Made by a program: the position numbers and the translations under genes. DNA of 64,000 bases, taken from the NCBI GenBank assembly GCA_936440205.1, contig OW387135.1, positions 34,016,792-34,080,791 of the forward strand. Direction: 5' to 3'. This DNA comes from Lepidonotus clava. Its lineage: Eukaryota; Annelida; Polychaeta; Phyllodocida; Polynoidae. The notes beneath the pieces are model-generated. The model was not told where the DNA came from, did no database searches, and was given only the letters and a program-made list of their open reading frames with translations. This document shows, piece after piece, positions 1 to 9,341 of this stretch; the first letter of the stretch is position 1, and every line of letters begins with the position of its first letter.

Positions 1-1319
1 CCATACACAAAGAATTCATCAATGCGTCGTGTGAGAGCACTGAAGCACGTTTAGGTGCAGAGAGAAAGCTGTTAGCTCATACAGGAACATTATATTGAGA
101 AGTGCTTGAAGTGCAAAGTGTGCAAATTGGATTCATTTGGCTTGCTGCTGGACTGGAAGCCTCAAAATTTGGGCATGTTTCATCTGAAGAGATATCAAAT
201 GACTTTGTTTGGTTAGACCTAATCATATATTTGAGGAATCGGTATACTCTAGGTACTGCCCCATTGATTTATCCTCTTGCCCAGCTGGCCATACTGCTAT
301 AGACCTGCAACAAGTCCCCTGTTGGATGTTTTTCCCTGCGCTTTGTATAAATGCCCTGAGAGGCTTACTATTAATGTTATCAGGAATAGTTGGTCAAGGG
401 TTAGTTGTCATTTTTTTGAATACCCTTTGACCCGTTTACGACTAATATTCACAGACGGTTCCTAACAAAAGTATGCATTCATGACATAAAGTTTGGGGTC
501 ACACTTAATATTTGGTTCAAAACAAAGGTCTATACTGTCTGCAGCCTTACCTGTCATAGCAGTCATTTGACCCATAATTATATGTATTGTCAATATGATT
601 ATGTTACCAGCATAAGTCAAAAATCCAACGTAATGAGAGGAAAGATGAAAAACGCAATAGTTTCATTGTGTTGCTTTACCCTTTTATAGAAGGATACATA
701 GGTGACATCCGAGAAGTTATTCCTATTAAGTTTTTCCCTCATAAGATGGTATAACAGGCTGACATATTTGACTGGTGGTATCCCATAGGACGCGATTACT
801 ATCTCTATCCCTTAGAAATTGTTAACCTATATTTCTAGTTGATAGCAGTTCGTTGAAGAAGATTGGCTTGGTGAATCGACCAAAACAGATCCGACCTTAT
901 CTCAAATCTCAGTAAATTACTATGGCAAAAAATGTTTGTTTGTCCTCACACAGCATGACTGAAGCGCAGTAATGAAAATCCTTCACTGACCATAAAGTCA
1001 AATAAAACCTTCTGCCCGGGCCTCTCTCTTTGCCCCGACCTGACATCACCCATCCTTCTCTCTCCTCTCTCTTCCCACCCCTAAAGATGACCTGACGGTC
1101 TAGAGAGATAACCTGCCAGAATCGGTGAGACTAAAATATTGGACTTTAATCAACGGTGAGGCCGTAGTCTGTGCACCAGACGACAGCTACCTGAGTTCTG
1201 GCGCATCCCAATAAACTATCCTGATTTAAGTTATCACTGCAGGTCACCGGGGCCGTGAGTTCGCCAGATCTGTGGTGATGCGGTTGGTGGATGCAGGACG
1301 TACAAAATGAGTGGGCGTG
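1..1319. other. Non-coding flank, no gene seen
   Basis: No frame here has a convincing start, splice signals or a recognisable protein; the open frames are short and mostly start at non-ATG codons. A pyrimidine-rich tract runs from about 1019 to 1085, and an AATAAA hexamer lies at 1210-1215 after a segment of balanced composition. That segment could be the 3' part of an old repeat or transcript, but nothing pairs with it inside the window. Confidence 0.6.
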
Positions 1320-1340
1320 TAATACCCTTTACAGACTAGG

Positions 1341-2112
1341 AAGAGACAAGAACAGACAACTACTGTTAAGAACAAGCAATAAAACTTCACCCCTCACACA
1401 CTCGTGTACAGAATGTGCATTCTGCAGGTTTTGTCTGTTGTTGTCTGTTCACAAAATTCGCATGCTACACACTAGAAAGACAATTCTACTGACAGAATGC
1501 AGTCATCTATAGTCTGAAGCATTGAATTTTGTTCTTTTAACAACAATTCCTCTTACTTTGTATACATTTGTAGACTAAATTTTCATTTCTAGAAGTGAGG
1601 GGTTCTATTATCAATACATATTATATATATAATATGGGTAAACTGTGTCAGGAAGTATTACACTTCACACTGTTATTGATGATTACCCTTTGTTATAATT
1701 CATGATAAATAAATACCTATTCAATGTTATTTTTCAAGTCTTAATTATAAGTGGAATATAATCAGAAAAGTATCAATATAATATTAGATGACTTCAATGT
1801 TGTGGGTTGAGGTACTGTATTATTGAACAACGTAAAAGTTCTGTTCAGGCTGTTCCTAGCCCCAAAATTGAGTGTACTCACTAGGGTATGACAGTGGTTG
1901 ATTGCAATGTCTCTCTGCAAAATGGGATAATTTTCTATAACCATTTCCCTTTCCCTTTTCTTTGCATACCCCCTACACACTAGATATCATAATACCAGTT
2001 GTTGATGGTTCTGGGTGCTTCACTCCACTTGTTGCTTGTTATAGAATGCGCTGCTACACAGACTTGTCACAGAATGCACATTTTGATTGCTGAAATAACC
2101 AGCACATACCAC
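1341..2112. other. Left internal region of the TIR element, non-coding
   Basis: The sequence is AT-rich with no supported gene. It contains a near-palindrome, GAATGTGCATTC, and repeated TCTGTTGTTGTCTGTT-like words around 1405-1450. Part of it (about 1990-2080) is the left partner of the inverted subterminal match at the right end of the surrounding element. An AT-rich run at 1619-1640 includes TATATATA. Confidence 0.5.
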
Positions 2113-2213
2113 CATGAACAGACAAAACCCAGACTACCCCCAGAGGTAGTATTTTGTGAACCAGCATGAACAGACAAAACCCAGGCTACCCCCAGAGGTA
2201 GTATTTTCTTAAT
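2113..2213. repeat. 52-bp tandem duplication
   Basis: Two head-to-tail copies with a 52-base period, 2113-2164 and 2165 to about 2213. Both begin CATGAACAGACAAAACCCAG (the second has one substitution just after this) and share ACCCCCAGAGGTAGTATTTT. The near-identity suggests a recent slippage or unequal-exchange event just left of the satellite array. Confidence 0.85.
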
Positions 2214-2284
2214 CAAGTTTGTAAAACAGCGATTGTTTGAAACATTGAAGTTAGTATACAACATGCATATGTTTCACATAATTT

Positions 2285-3374
2285 CAAAATTGTGTTTGTG
2301 AACTAACCCAAATCAATTCTTCAAGACATTTATTTTGCAAACAGCAATATGTAGCATGCATAATTGCATGAATAGTATACAAATATGAAACATATTTGTA
2401 TACTAACATACTACAAAATCAGCTTTCAGATTGTATTTGTACACTAATTTGAAGTAACAATTAACAAAATTTAGTACACAAATTATGGTGTATGATTTGT
2501 ATCCTAACGTTATATATAATCAGCTTTATGAATATTTTTACACCAATCCAAATCAATGATTATCAAGATTTGGTTTAGAAAATATCATTATGTGGTATTA
2601 GTATAGAAATGTTATAATATATTGTACACTAACAAATACATCATCAGCTTTCAGAGTGCATTTGTACACTAATCCCAATCAACAGTTATCAAAATTTAGT
2701 ACACAAATTATTGTGTTGTATTTGTATACAAACGTAGTATACAATCAGCTTTGTGACTATATCAACACTAACCCAAATCCATGTTTATCAAAATTTGATA
2801 TGAAAAATATCATTCTGTGGTATTAGTATACTAACGTAATATATATTTGTATACTAACATATACATAATCAGCTTTCAGACTGTATTTGTAGACTAATCC
2901 TAACCAACAGTTATCAATATTTAGTACACAAATGATGGTGTATAATTTGTATACTAACACTATATATTATCAGCTTTGAGAATATTTTTAAACCAATCCA
3001 AATCAATGATTATCCATATATCATTATGTGGTATTAGTATAGAAATGTTATTATACATTTGTACACTAACAAAGTACATCATCAGCTTTCAGACTGCATT
3101 TGTACACTAATCCCAATCAACAGTTATCAAAACTTAGTACACAAATTATTGTGTTGTATATGTATACTAATGTAGTATACAATCAGCTTTGTGACTATAT
3201 CAACACTAAACCAAATCAATGTTTGTCCAAATTTGTTATGAAAAATATCATTGTGTGGTATTAGTGTACTAGTGTAATATATATTTGCATACTAACATAT
3301 ACATAATCAGCTTTCAGACTGTATTTGTATACTAATCCCAATCAACAGCTATCAAAATTTAGTACACAAATTAT
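2285..3374. repeat. Satellite array, first block: alternating ~101/124-bp units
   Basis: The anchor word CAGCTTT recurs at 2420, 2521, 2645, 2746, 2870, 2971, 3083, 3184 and 3308, giving spacings of 101, 124, 101, 124, 101, 112, 101 and 124. Units following CAGCTTTCAGA alternate with units following CAGCTTT(G/A)TGA/GAGA, so the basic repeat is a dimer of about 225 bp. Two dimer variants alternate to give a higher-order period of about 437-450 bp. Shared words include TTTGTACACTAATCC, AGTACACAAATTAT and TTTGTATACTAAC. The array is AT-rich and non-coding; open frames across it are repeat artefacts. It is interrupted at 3375 by an LTR-like insertion. Confidence 0.9.
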
Positions 3375-4130
3375 TGACAACTGACCAGACAATGCAACTT
3401 TTAGGTTAAATAAACTTCATTTAGATAACTCCTTTTTTACAATAATACGCCAAGTAAATAGACAAATCAATTACAAAATGGTCTAGGAACATAATCCTCC
3501 ACAAAAGCTATTATTTATCTCTTCAGGTCATCTATATTTCCTTAGAGATCTAAGTTCCTATACTTTACCTATAAAATACTCACTATACAGTCAGACCAAG
3601 TATAATGAAAGTCTGAAAACTTTAGGGGAAAGCACTACAAAACTTGCTGGGCAAACCATCAAACTCACCTAGTCCTAAAAAGAACTAAGTATAACTTACT
3701 TAGTCCTAATAGAGACATAGGTATAACAAAACCCACCACAAATAAAGTAACAGCAGCCTAAATGTAGGCTAGGCCTAAAGCTTCACTCACCATAATCAAA
3801 TGATCAAACCTTCCAAAGTCTCGAAAACAAACTAGGGTTACCTTCTCAGGTCAAAACCCTATACCAGCCAATCAGGCTATAACACCACAGTGAGACAAAA
3901 CCAGTCTTAACTCTGGCCCTCAGTATCCCCTAGATATGACCAGAGCACAGACCCGGTAGAGAGCACCCTGCTCTGATTGGTCCGTTTGGGAGGGGAAAGC
4001 TGGCTTCCTATTGGCCAGAAAAGGAGGCCTCTGATTGGCCCGTTCAGACCATCCTACTGGCCCGGGGCCGTAGTAAGCCCTCGCTGCTCGCTGCTCTGCT
4101 ACGCCCGGCCCGTTCTCGAGGAGCGCGACA
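3375..4130 (-). mobile_element. LTR-like insertion (putative solo LTR fossil) inside the satellite
   Basis: A 756-bp block of different composition splits the satellite. Read on the minus strand it starts TGTCGCGC and ends GTTGTCA, giving the TG...CA ends typical of retroviral or retrotransposon LTRs. Near its 5' side it has several CCAAT-type boxes (plus-strand words GATTGGTCC, TATTGGCC and GATTGGCCC), as a U3 promoter would. No internal coding region is present, so it would be a solo LTR. No clear target duplication is seen: the flanks are consistent with loss of roughly 15 bp of satellite. Family and age cannot be assigned. A non-LTR origin, such as a captured promoter or MITE, remains possible. 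Confidence 0.4.
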
Positions 4131-5225
4131 ATATCCTAAAGTAATATATCATTAGCTTTGTGAATATTTTTACACCAATCCAAATCAATGATTATCAAGA
4201 TTTGGTTTAGAAAATATTACTATGTGGTATAAGTATAGTAATGCAATATATATATTTGTACACTTACACAGTACATCATCTGCTTTCAGACTATATTTGT
4301 ACACTAATCCCAATCAACAGTCATCAAAATTTATTACACAAATTATTGTGTTATATTATTTTTATACTAACAAAGTATATAATCAGCTTTGTGACTATAT
4401 TAACACTAAAGCAAATCAATGTTTATCAAAATTTGATATGAAAAATATCTTTCTGTGGTATTAGTGTACTAATGTAATATATATATATATGTATACTAAC
4501 ATATACATAATCAGCTTTCTTACTGTATTTGTATACTAACATAATATATATTTGTATACTAACATATACATAATCAGCTTTCAGACTGTATTTGTAGACT
4601 AATCCTAACCAACAGTTGACAAAATTTAGTACACAAATTATGGTGTATAATTTGTATACCAACAATATATATTAACAGCTTTGTGAATATTTTTACACCA
4701 ATCCAAATCAATGATTATTTGGTTTAAAAAATATCATTATGTGTTATCAGTATACAGATGTCTTATATATTTGTATACTAACACAGTACATCATCAGCTT
4801 TCAGACTGTCTTTGTACACTAATTCCAATCAACAGTTATCAAAATTTAAGTTACACAAATTAATGTGTTGTATTGGTATACTAATGTAGTATACAATCAG
4901 CTTTGTGACTATATTAACACTAAAATAAATCAAATTATGGTGTATGATTTGTATACTAACATTATATTATCAGCTTTGTGAATGTTTTTACACCAATCCA
5001 AATCAGTGATTATTGATATTCGCTTGAAAAAATATCATTATGTGTTATCAGTATACATATGTCACATATATTTGTATATTAACGCAGTACATCATTAGCT
5101 TTTAGACTGTATTTGTACACTAATCCCAATCAGCAGTGATCAAAATTTAGTACACAAATTATTGTGTTGTATTTGTATATTAACGTAGTATACAATCAGC
5201 TTGTGACTATATTAACACTAATCCA
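4131..5225. repeat. Satellite array, second block
   Basis: The repeat resumes directly after the LTR-like insert. The CAGCTTT-type anchors lie at about 4153, 4280, 4384, 4512, 4575, 4676, 4795, 4898, 4971, 5096 and 5197. Most spacings remain 101-104 or 119-128, with two shortened units (63 and 73 bp) marking an internal duplication and a deletion. Copies are more diverged here than in the first block. No gene is supported. Confidence 0.9.
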
Positions 5226-5284
5226 TCTTATTTCCTTATTTTCTTATCTAATTACTTCTCAAAAAAACATATATAGATATGTAA

Positions 5285-5320
<36 letters not shown>
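5285..5320. repeat. AT dinucleotide microsatellite
   Basis: An almost pure TA/AT run, broken once by a C, just beyond the end of the second satellite block. Confidence 0.95.
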
Positions 5321-5427
5321 GTCAGTGTATCCCCAAAACCGGAAGAAATCATTTAAACAGACAAGAAGAATTCAATGAAATAATAATGACAAAATTGTCC
5401 TTATATATGGAAAAGGTATGATAACTA

Positions 5428-6060
5428 TATGTGTGTCTCAACACACAGAAAGGATGCTCTATGCGGGAATTAAGCATTGTAGAGGATGTTTTAAGCTTTC
5501 AAATGATACCAGGCACATCATATTTGGACGTTTTTCAAGGGAGTTACAGGCTGTTGAACACAGGACTGTGAGTCTTCCTGAAAATTGCAAAAAGTTTAGA
5601 TATTGAGTATTTGTCTAAATATTTAATAATAAAATACAATTTTCTCCATAAATTAAAAAAAAAGCCATGAAAAGCTATTATGCATATAACTTTTGATCTA
5701 AAAAAGAACATCTCTTTTAGTTTGGATTGATTATATAATCAGGTCATGCTTTTCCATATGACTTACAATTTTTGAAAAAATCTGCAGAATGTTGTCGTTT
5801 CCATGGTAACCAAACATCTAATGTTAGGTCAATTATTGTGAAAAACATTCCATTAGCATTCCAAATAAAACGTTTTTCAAACCGAATGGAATGTTTTGAG
5901 TGGGTTAACTGAATTCTACACAAATAGTTGGTTTAGGACATTTTCACCCCTATTTTACACAATTCTACCAATATCTCCTTTAATATAAGCCTTAGAGCTT
6001 ATGATATATCCCCCCCCCCCCCCCGCCCTCGAGCATCCTTTCTGTGTGTTGGGTCACATG
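5428..6060. mobile_element. Inverted-repeat element (~0.63 kb, MITE-like)
   Basis: AACACACAGAAAGGATGCTC at 5440-5459 is repeated in reverse complement at 6031-6050, and the similarity extends imperfectly outward to about 5428 and 6060. The interior is AT-rich with no coding potential. It includes an inner inverted pair around AAACATTCCATT / AATGGAATGTTT (about 5844-5898) and a C16-type homopolymer beginning at 6010. Satellite sequence resumes at about 6061, so the element, or a larger block beginning near 5225, interrupted the array. A target duplication could not be defined. Confidence 0.6.
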
Positions 6061-6150
6061 TAGTATTTGTAAACTAACATTATATATTATCAGCTTTGTT
6101 ACTATTTTTACAATAATCCAAATTAATGATCATCAAAATCAGATCAAAAT
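6061..6150. repeat. Satellite remnant after the inserted element
   Basis: The words GTATTTGTAAACTAACATTA and ATCAGCTTTGTTACTATTTT match the second-type monomer of the array upstream. It shows that the satellite once continued past the inverted-repeat element. Confidence 0.8.
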
Positions 6151-6164
6151 ATACTGCCAAGAAC

Positions 6165-6285
6165 ACACAATTTTGAATTCATGAAAAGTTTAACCATTAT
6201 GTGCACAGCCAAGGATCGAACCATAGACTTTTGGATTCATAGTGCCACAGCCTAACCACTACCCTACCAGGGCAGCTGTTAAAAG
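6165..6285 (-). repeat. tRNA-derived SINE head or tRNA pseudogene
   Basis: On the minus strand a tRNA-like promoter is readable: an A-box-like TAGGGTAGTGGTTAGG (plus positions about 6252-6267), followed after normal tRNA spacing by the B box GGTTCGATCCTTGG (6209-6222). The cloverleaf is imperfect and continues into AT-rich sequence rather than a clean acceptor end, as in tRNA-derived SINEs. It is unlikely to be a functional tRNA gene. Confidence 0.6.
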
Positions 6286-6299
6286 TCTGGTCAGTCTTA

Positions 6300-6611
6300 C
6301 CTTTTATCCATTGTTGGTTCATTTAGTGTGTTCTGACCCAGATTTACCCTTTCATTGAGTTTGGGTGACTAGTGGAGTTAGATGTAACTACAGTCTATGA
6401 CTGTACACTCACTGGGCAATCAACTACCCTTTCACCCCTCCCCTCTCCCCCTCCACCCCTCCCCTCCCCCTCTGCTGGTAAGGACCTTCACTCTGCCACA
6501 TTGACACCTCAGGCACTAGAGTGATCACAGGCTTTTACTTCTAGTGGGGAGGGTGATTCGCTGCAGAGTGGTGGAGCGCCGGTCAGAGCACGGGTGGGGG
6601 CGCTTGATGGG
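6300..6611. other. Unassigned spacer with polypyrimidine tract
   Basis: No gene is supported. From about 6427 to 6473 nearly every base is C or T, in CCCCTCCCCT-type blocks. Such a purine/pyrimidine asymmetry can form triplex DNA or act as a nucleosome-poor region. Confidence 0.7.
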
Positions 6612-6810
6612 GGGATCCCAATGTTGCATGTCAAATTTAAGAAATGCTAATGTCACATGTCATTGTCACTTATCTTTTTCTTATGTTGCATTGGAATTTA
6701 AAAAATACTTATGCCCCTTTTCACTTTATTTATAAAGCCTATGTCATTATCACTATGGCATGTGTAACTCTGTTGAATTTAAGAAAATGCCCATTTCGTA
6801 TTTAGGAGTC
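6612..6810. repeat. Degenerate short repeats sharing AATTTAAGAAA
   Basis: Three diverged units begin with TGTCAAATTTAAGAAATGC, TTGGAATTTAAAAAATAC and GTTGAATTTAAGAAAATGC. A fourth copy occurs in reverse complement near 8910-8935, outside the large element. The family is unknown and the units look old. Confidence 0.5.
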
Positions 6811-6940
6811 TAGGGCCATACACTAGGGTCATACAGAGGCAAAGTGAACTTTTATATCAATGATCATGAATTAAGTATTGAATTAAGAAGTTCATAAGGT
6901 ACTAAGGGGCATGAGATACTTTCTCTCGTGGTTTATGTCA

Positions 6941-6997
6941 GATAATGGACTCGTAGTAGTAGTAGTTCACCCCATGCACTACTACTCGTCCATTATC
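6941..6997. repeat. 57-nt perfect-ended hairpin
   Basis: GATAATGGAC (6941-6950) pairs with GTCCATTATC (6988-6997). Inside this, after a two-base mismatch, GTAGTAGT pairs with ACTACTAC, leaving a loop around TTCACCCC. The stem is about 20 bp over 57 nt. It may be the remains of a small fold-back element, or a pre-miRNA-sized structure if transcribed; I recognise no known miRNA seed. Confidence 0.7.
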
Positions 6998-6999
6998 CT

Positions 7000-7436
7000 A
7001 CACTTAACTAGTTTTAACTAGTTTACAAGTAATTGTTCTTAGAAATCTAATTGTTAGATTAACCAAAAAATATGACCTAAAGAGAAAGTCTGAGACATGC
7101 TTCCCTACAAATCATCAAGCAAATAACTTAAAGTTGTTCTTTGTCAGAATAAAATAGTTGTCAAACATCTTTGGTTATATTGGTTATATTACCTGACACT
7201 GAATAATGTACCAAAACAGAATATTGTTACAAGTAGACATTATGAAATAGCCCAAAGGCTTTATCATTTAATGGAATAATCTTAGTTTACAAATATGAGT
7301 TTACAAGGCTCAAATAAATATGAGAACTTGAAGAAAAGTATTACCATCAAGTTTCAGAAATAAGAGCCATTCAAGATTTTTTTGTTAAAAACTCTTTCTG
7401 ATACATTTCAATTAACATAGGCCTAAATGCAAATAG
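7000..7436. other. AT-rich DNA, no gene seen
   Basis: Short frames only, with no splice-bounded open reading and no repeat relationship to the rest of the window except a local doubling of TTGGTTATATT near 7170-7190. Confidence 0.6.
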
Positions 7437-7515
7437 ACAGCTCAGAGAGGGATTGAACCTGGGACCTCTTGCATTGAAATCAAGAACCTACACCACTAGC
7501 CTATAGGGGCTACTG
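7437..7515 (-). repeat. Second tRNA-like SINE head or tRNA pseudogene
   Basis: On the minus strand, TAGGCTAGTGGTGTAGG (A-box region) is followed by a plausible anticodon arm (TCTTG pairing with CAAGA) and by the B box GGTTCAATCCC (near 7449-7459). The loop is oversized and the acceptor pairing is poor. It differs clearly from the copy at 6165-6285, so two tRNA-like insertions of different origin or age sit in the same element in the same orientation. Confidence 0.55.
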
Positions 7516-7615
7516 GTAGAAAACCATCTGTGGCCCTGTGTTTTATCCCTAAACTTACAATCAATATATAGATACCCATATATATATATATTATATCTAT
7601 CTATATGGTTTCAAA

Positions 7616-7662
7616 AATAACATTATGTAGTATCAGTATACTAATGTGATATAAAGCACTCT
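7616..7662. repeat. Outlying satellite fragment
   Basis: AACATTATGTAGTATCAGTA followed by TACTAATGTGATAT matches the part of the satellite unit that reads ATCATTATGTGGTATTAGTA. It is about 1.5 kb beyond the last larger remnant, still inside the TIR-bounded element. Confidence 0.65.
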
Positions 7663-8131
7663 CAGTCTCACACGCATTTCCTTTGTTCTAACAGTGCCTT
7701 CTCAGGTGATAATGCTATACGTGATATGTTTACCTTCAAAAAACTTTCACTCACTGATTTTGCAAATACGTTTTGTATGTGGGTTAAAAACATTTTTCCC
7801 TTGTTCACTGAGGTATGTGAACAGAAAGGTTTAATTCAATTTATAATATGCATTGGTTTTGGATATACTTCACACAACTCATAGAAATCTGTGTTAGTTC
7901 ACAAATAAATGTTTAAAGTTTGACTTCAGTGACACTGTCTATAGATCCTGAATACGATGTGCATTGTGAACAAAATCCACCCCAAATGCTCATTCCAGTT
8001 CATGTTGGTTCTTGTCTGTTCTTTCCTCTTCAGAATGCACATTCTATTTCTAGTGTGTCAAGAACAGAATTCTATAACCAGCAACAATGAGCTTTAACCA
8101 ACAAGAAGTGATAAGAACTGGTATTTTGGGG
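7663..8131. other. Right internal region of the TIR element
   Basis: No coding sequence is supported. From about 8020 to 8131 the sequence is the inverted partner of the left subterminal region. It shares TTCTTGTCTGTTC and GAATGCACATTC words with the 1340-1450 region and GTATT/ATAACCAGCAACAA words with 1990-2050. Confidence 0.5.
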
Positions 8132-8274
8132 CCTAGTCTGTAAAGGGTATAAGTGGCATTTTACGGCATCTGAAGCGATGACGTGCCGGCAAAGTGGACG
8201 TGTTTCCGTGCACGACCGACTTGGCTGGGTAACACATGAGGCCGTCGGCAGCGGGAGTTGGGGTATAGACACTA

Positions 8275-8889
8275 ATGCCCTGTTTCCACCAAAAGACTTT
8301 TCTTCAAACGATTCCAAAAAACCTATAAAAATCGTCCAGATTTTTAAATCCTGACAAATATTTCAACAAATCTGTTGGTGGAAACAGAAAATCGTTCAAA
8401 CGACCGATTTTTATGGACGATTTTTTACCTTGTCAGCTGATAAAAATTCCCCAGGGACGACAGACAAATTATTTGACATGTTAAATAATTTTGGACGATT
8501 TTGGCTTGTTGGACGATCTTTTTACACAAACCTTGGATTCATCTTTTGGTGGAAACAGGAAATCTCTGAACGATTCAGTAAATATCAAATATATAATAAA
8601 ATAAAATAATTATTGAGATGAAAAATAAAACTAGTATATTCTATCCTAATGAATTAAACCATGTTTGTTAAATAAAAATACTGTTTAGTTAAATCGTTGA
8701 TAAAATCGTTGGTAAAATCGTTGGTAAAATCGTCTGTCAAATCGTTTTTATGGTCTTTTGGTGGAAACAGAAAATCGTGCAAAAAATCGTAACTGATGAA
8801 CGATTTGTTCTAACAATAAAGTCGTCTGTATTTGTATGTTGAAAAAATCGTTCATTTTTGATCCAGTCTTTTTGGTGGAAACAGGGCAT
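8275..8889. mobile_element. 615-bp MITE with 20-bp TIRs and TA duplication
   Basis: The terminus ATGCCCTGTTTCCACCAAAA (8275-8294) is repeated in reverse complement at the right end, finishing GGGCAT at 8889. TA dinucleotides flank both ends (8273-8274 and 8890-8891). The core GGTGGAAACAG recurs internally at 8377, 8548 and 8760 and at the right TIR (8874); the left TIR holds it in reverse. ATCGT words are scattered throughout, including a tandem run of AAAATCGTTGGT-type units at 8693-8745. No transposase is present. Repeated subterminal motifs are typical of transposase-binding sites. TA flanks fit Tc1/mariner-like elements, though the TIR sequence itself does not identify the superfamily. 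Confidence 0.85.
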
Positions 8890-9079
8890 TACAGTCCACA
8901 GGGCGACATCTGCATTTCTTAAATTCGACACAAGACATGAGAAGTAGTTACATGAGGGGGAAATAAGGGATATTGCATGGAGTATTTCTTTGAAAAAAGA
9001 TAACGAATTCCAAAACAATATAAGACAGTCTATAGGATATATAATTCACATTCGACATACGACATAGGACGGACCCGTC

Positions 9080-9230
9080 TTCACTCCCGGAAGTAGAACT
9101 CTGCTGCTGTGCAGAAGTGGGGGCAAAAGCAGTGAGCGTCTCGAGTTGCCGGACTACTTCCTGCCGAGAGAAGCGCAGTGATACTTAATACGGGAACTTT
9201 CAGAAGCCGATGGCGGATTAGCACATCAAG
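9080..9230 (+). promoter_or_regulatory. Housekeeping-type promoter with ETS and YY1-like motifs
   Basis: CCGGAAGT (9087-9094) and its reverse ACTTCCTG (9156-9163) are ETS/GABP-type sites. CCGATGGCGG (9208-9217) and CAAGATGG (9228-9235) resemble YY1 sites; the second contains the proposed start codon, as in many TATA-less housekeeping promoters. The segment is locally GC-richer than its surroundings. No TATA box is seen. Direction is inferred from the YY1/ATG arrangement. Confidence 0.45.
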
Positions 9231-9341
9231 ATGGTGTTAGAGATTCGACAGGCAGATAAACATAAAACCCAGACCGACCGAGAACATCGCTGGTATTGCA
9301 TACCATCTACTGGCGGTACTCACCCTTACAGTACGTTTGGA
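9231..9341 (+). CDS. Candidate first coding exon, unknown protein
   Basis: From the ATG at 9231 a 37-codon open frame (MVLEIRQADKHKTQ..., ending HPYSTFG) reaches a plausible splice donor, GGA|GTAAGC, at 9342. Unspliced, the frame would stop at 9380 after 49 codons. The start lies in a YY1-like AAGATGG just downstream of paired ETS sites, which supports a first exon. The peptide is polar and basic with no family I recognise. The donor is part of a sequence duplicated around a palindrome, giving two possible donors about 39 bp apart. The downstream exon is not identified. Confidence 0.3.

Larger units (their letters stand above)
1323..8149. mobile_element. Candidate 6.8-kb non-autonomous TIR element carrying a satellite array
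   Basis: The left end TACCCTTTACAGACTAGG (1323-1340) is matched exactly in reverse complement at 8132-8149, and both ends are flanked outside by TAA (1320-1322 and 8150-8152). Subterminal sequence is also inverted: a stretch starting AATACCAGTT near 1991, and GAATGTGCATTCTG near 1411, both recur in reverse complement near 8030-8122. A three-base TAA/TWA duplication is typical of PIF/Harbinger-like transposons, but no transposase or other long frame is visible, so any mobility would depend on enzyme supplied elsewhere. The interior holds every copy of the satellite found in this window plus nested insertions. The alternative is that two smaller related elements happen to lie in opposite orientation on either side of the satellite. 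Confidence 0.5.

Noticed and set aside
4222-4665. Open frames rich in Tyr/Ile/Leu across the satellite
   Set aside because: They are translations of the tandem repeat and differ between copies.
2285-5225. CRISPR-like array
   Set aside because: The units are contiguous satellite monomers without unique spacers, in an animal-type genome.
6010-6025. Long C homopolymers here and at 49030-49044 as functional motifs
   Set aside because: More likely slippage or sequencing-length artefacts inside mobile-element copies.
8072-8317. 81-codon minus-strand frame
   Set aside because: It crosses from the large TIR element through unique DNA into the 615-bp MITE, so it cannot be an ancestral gene.
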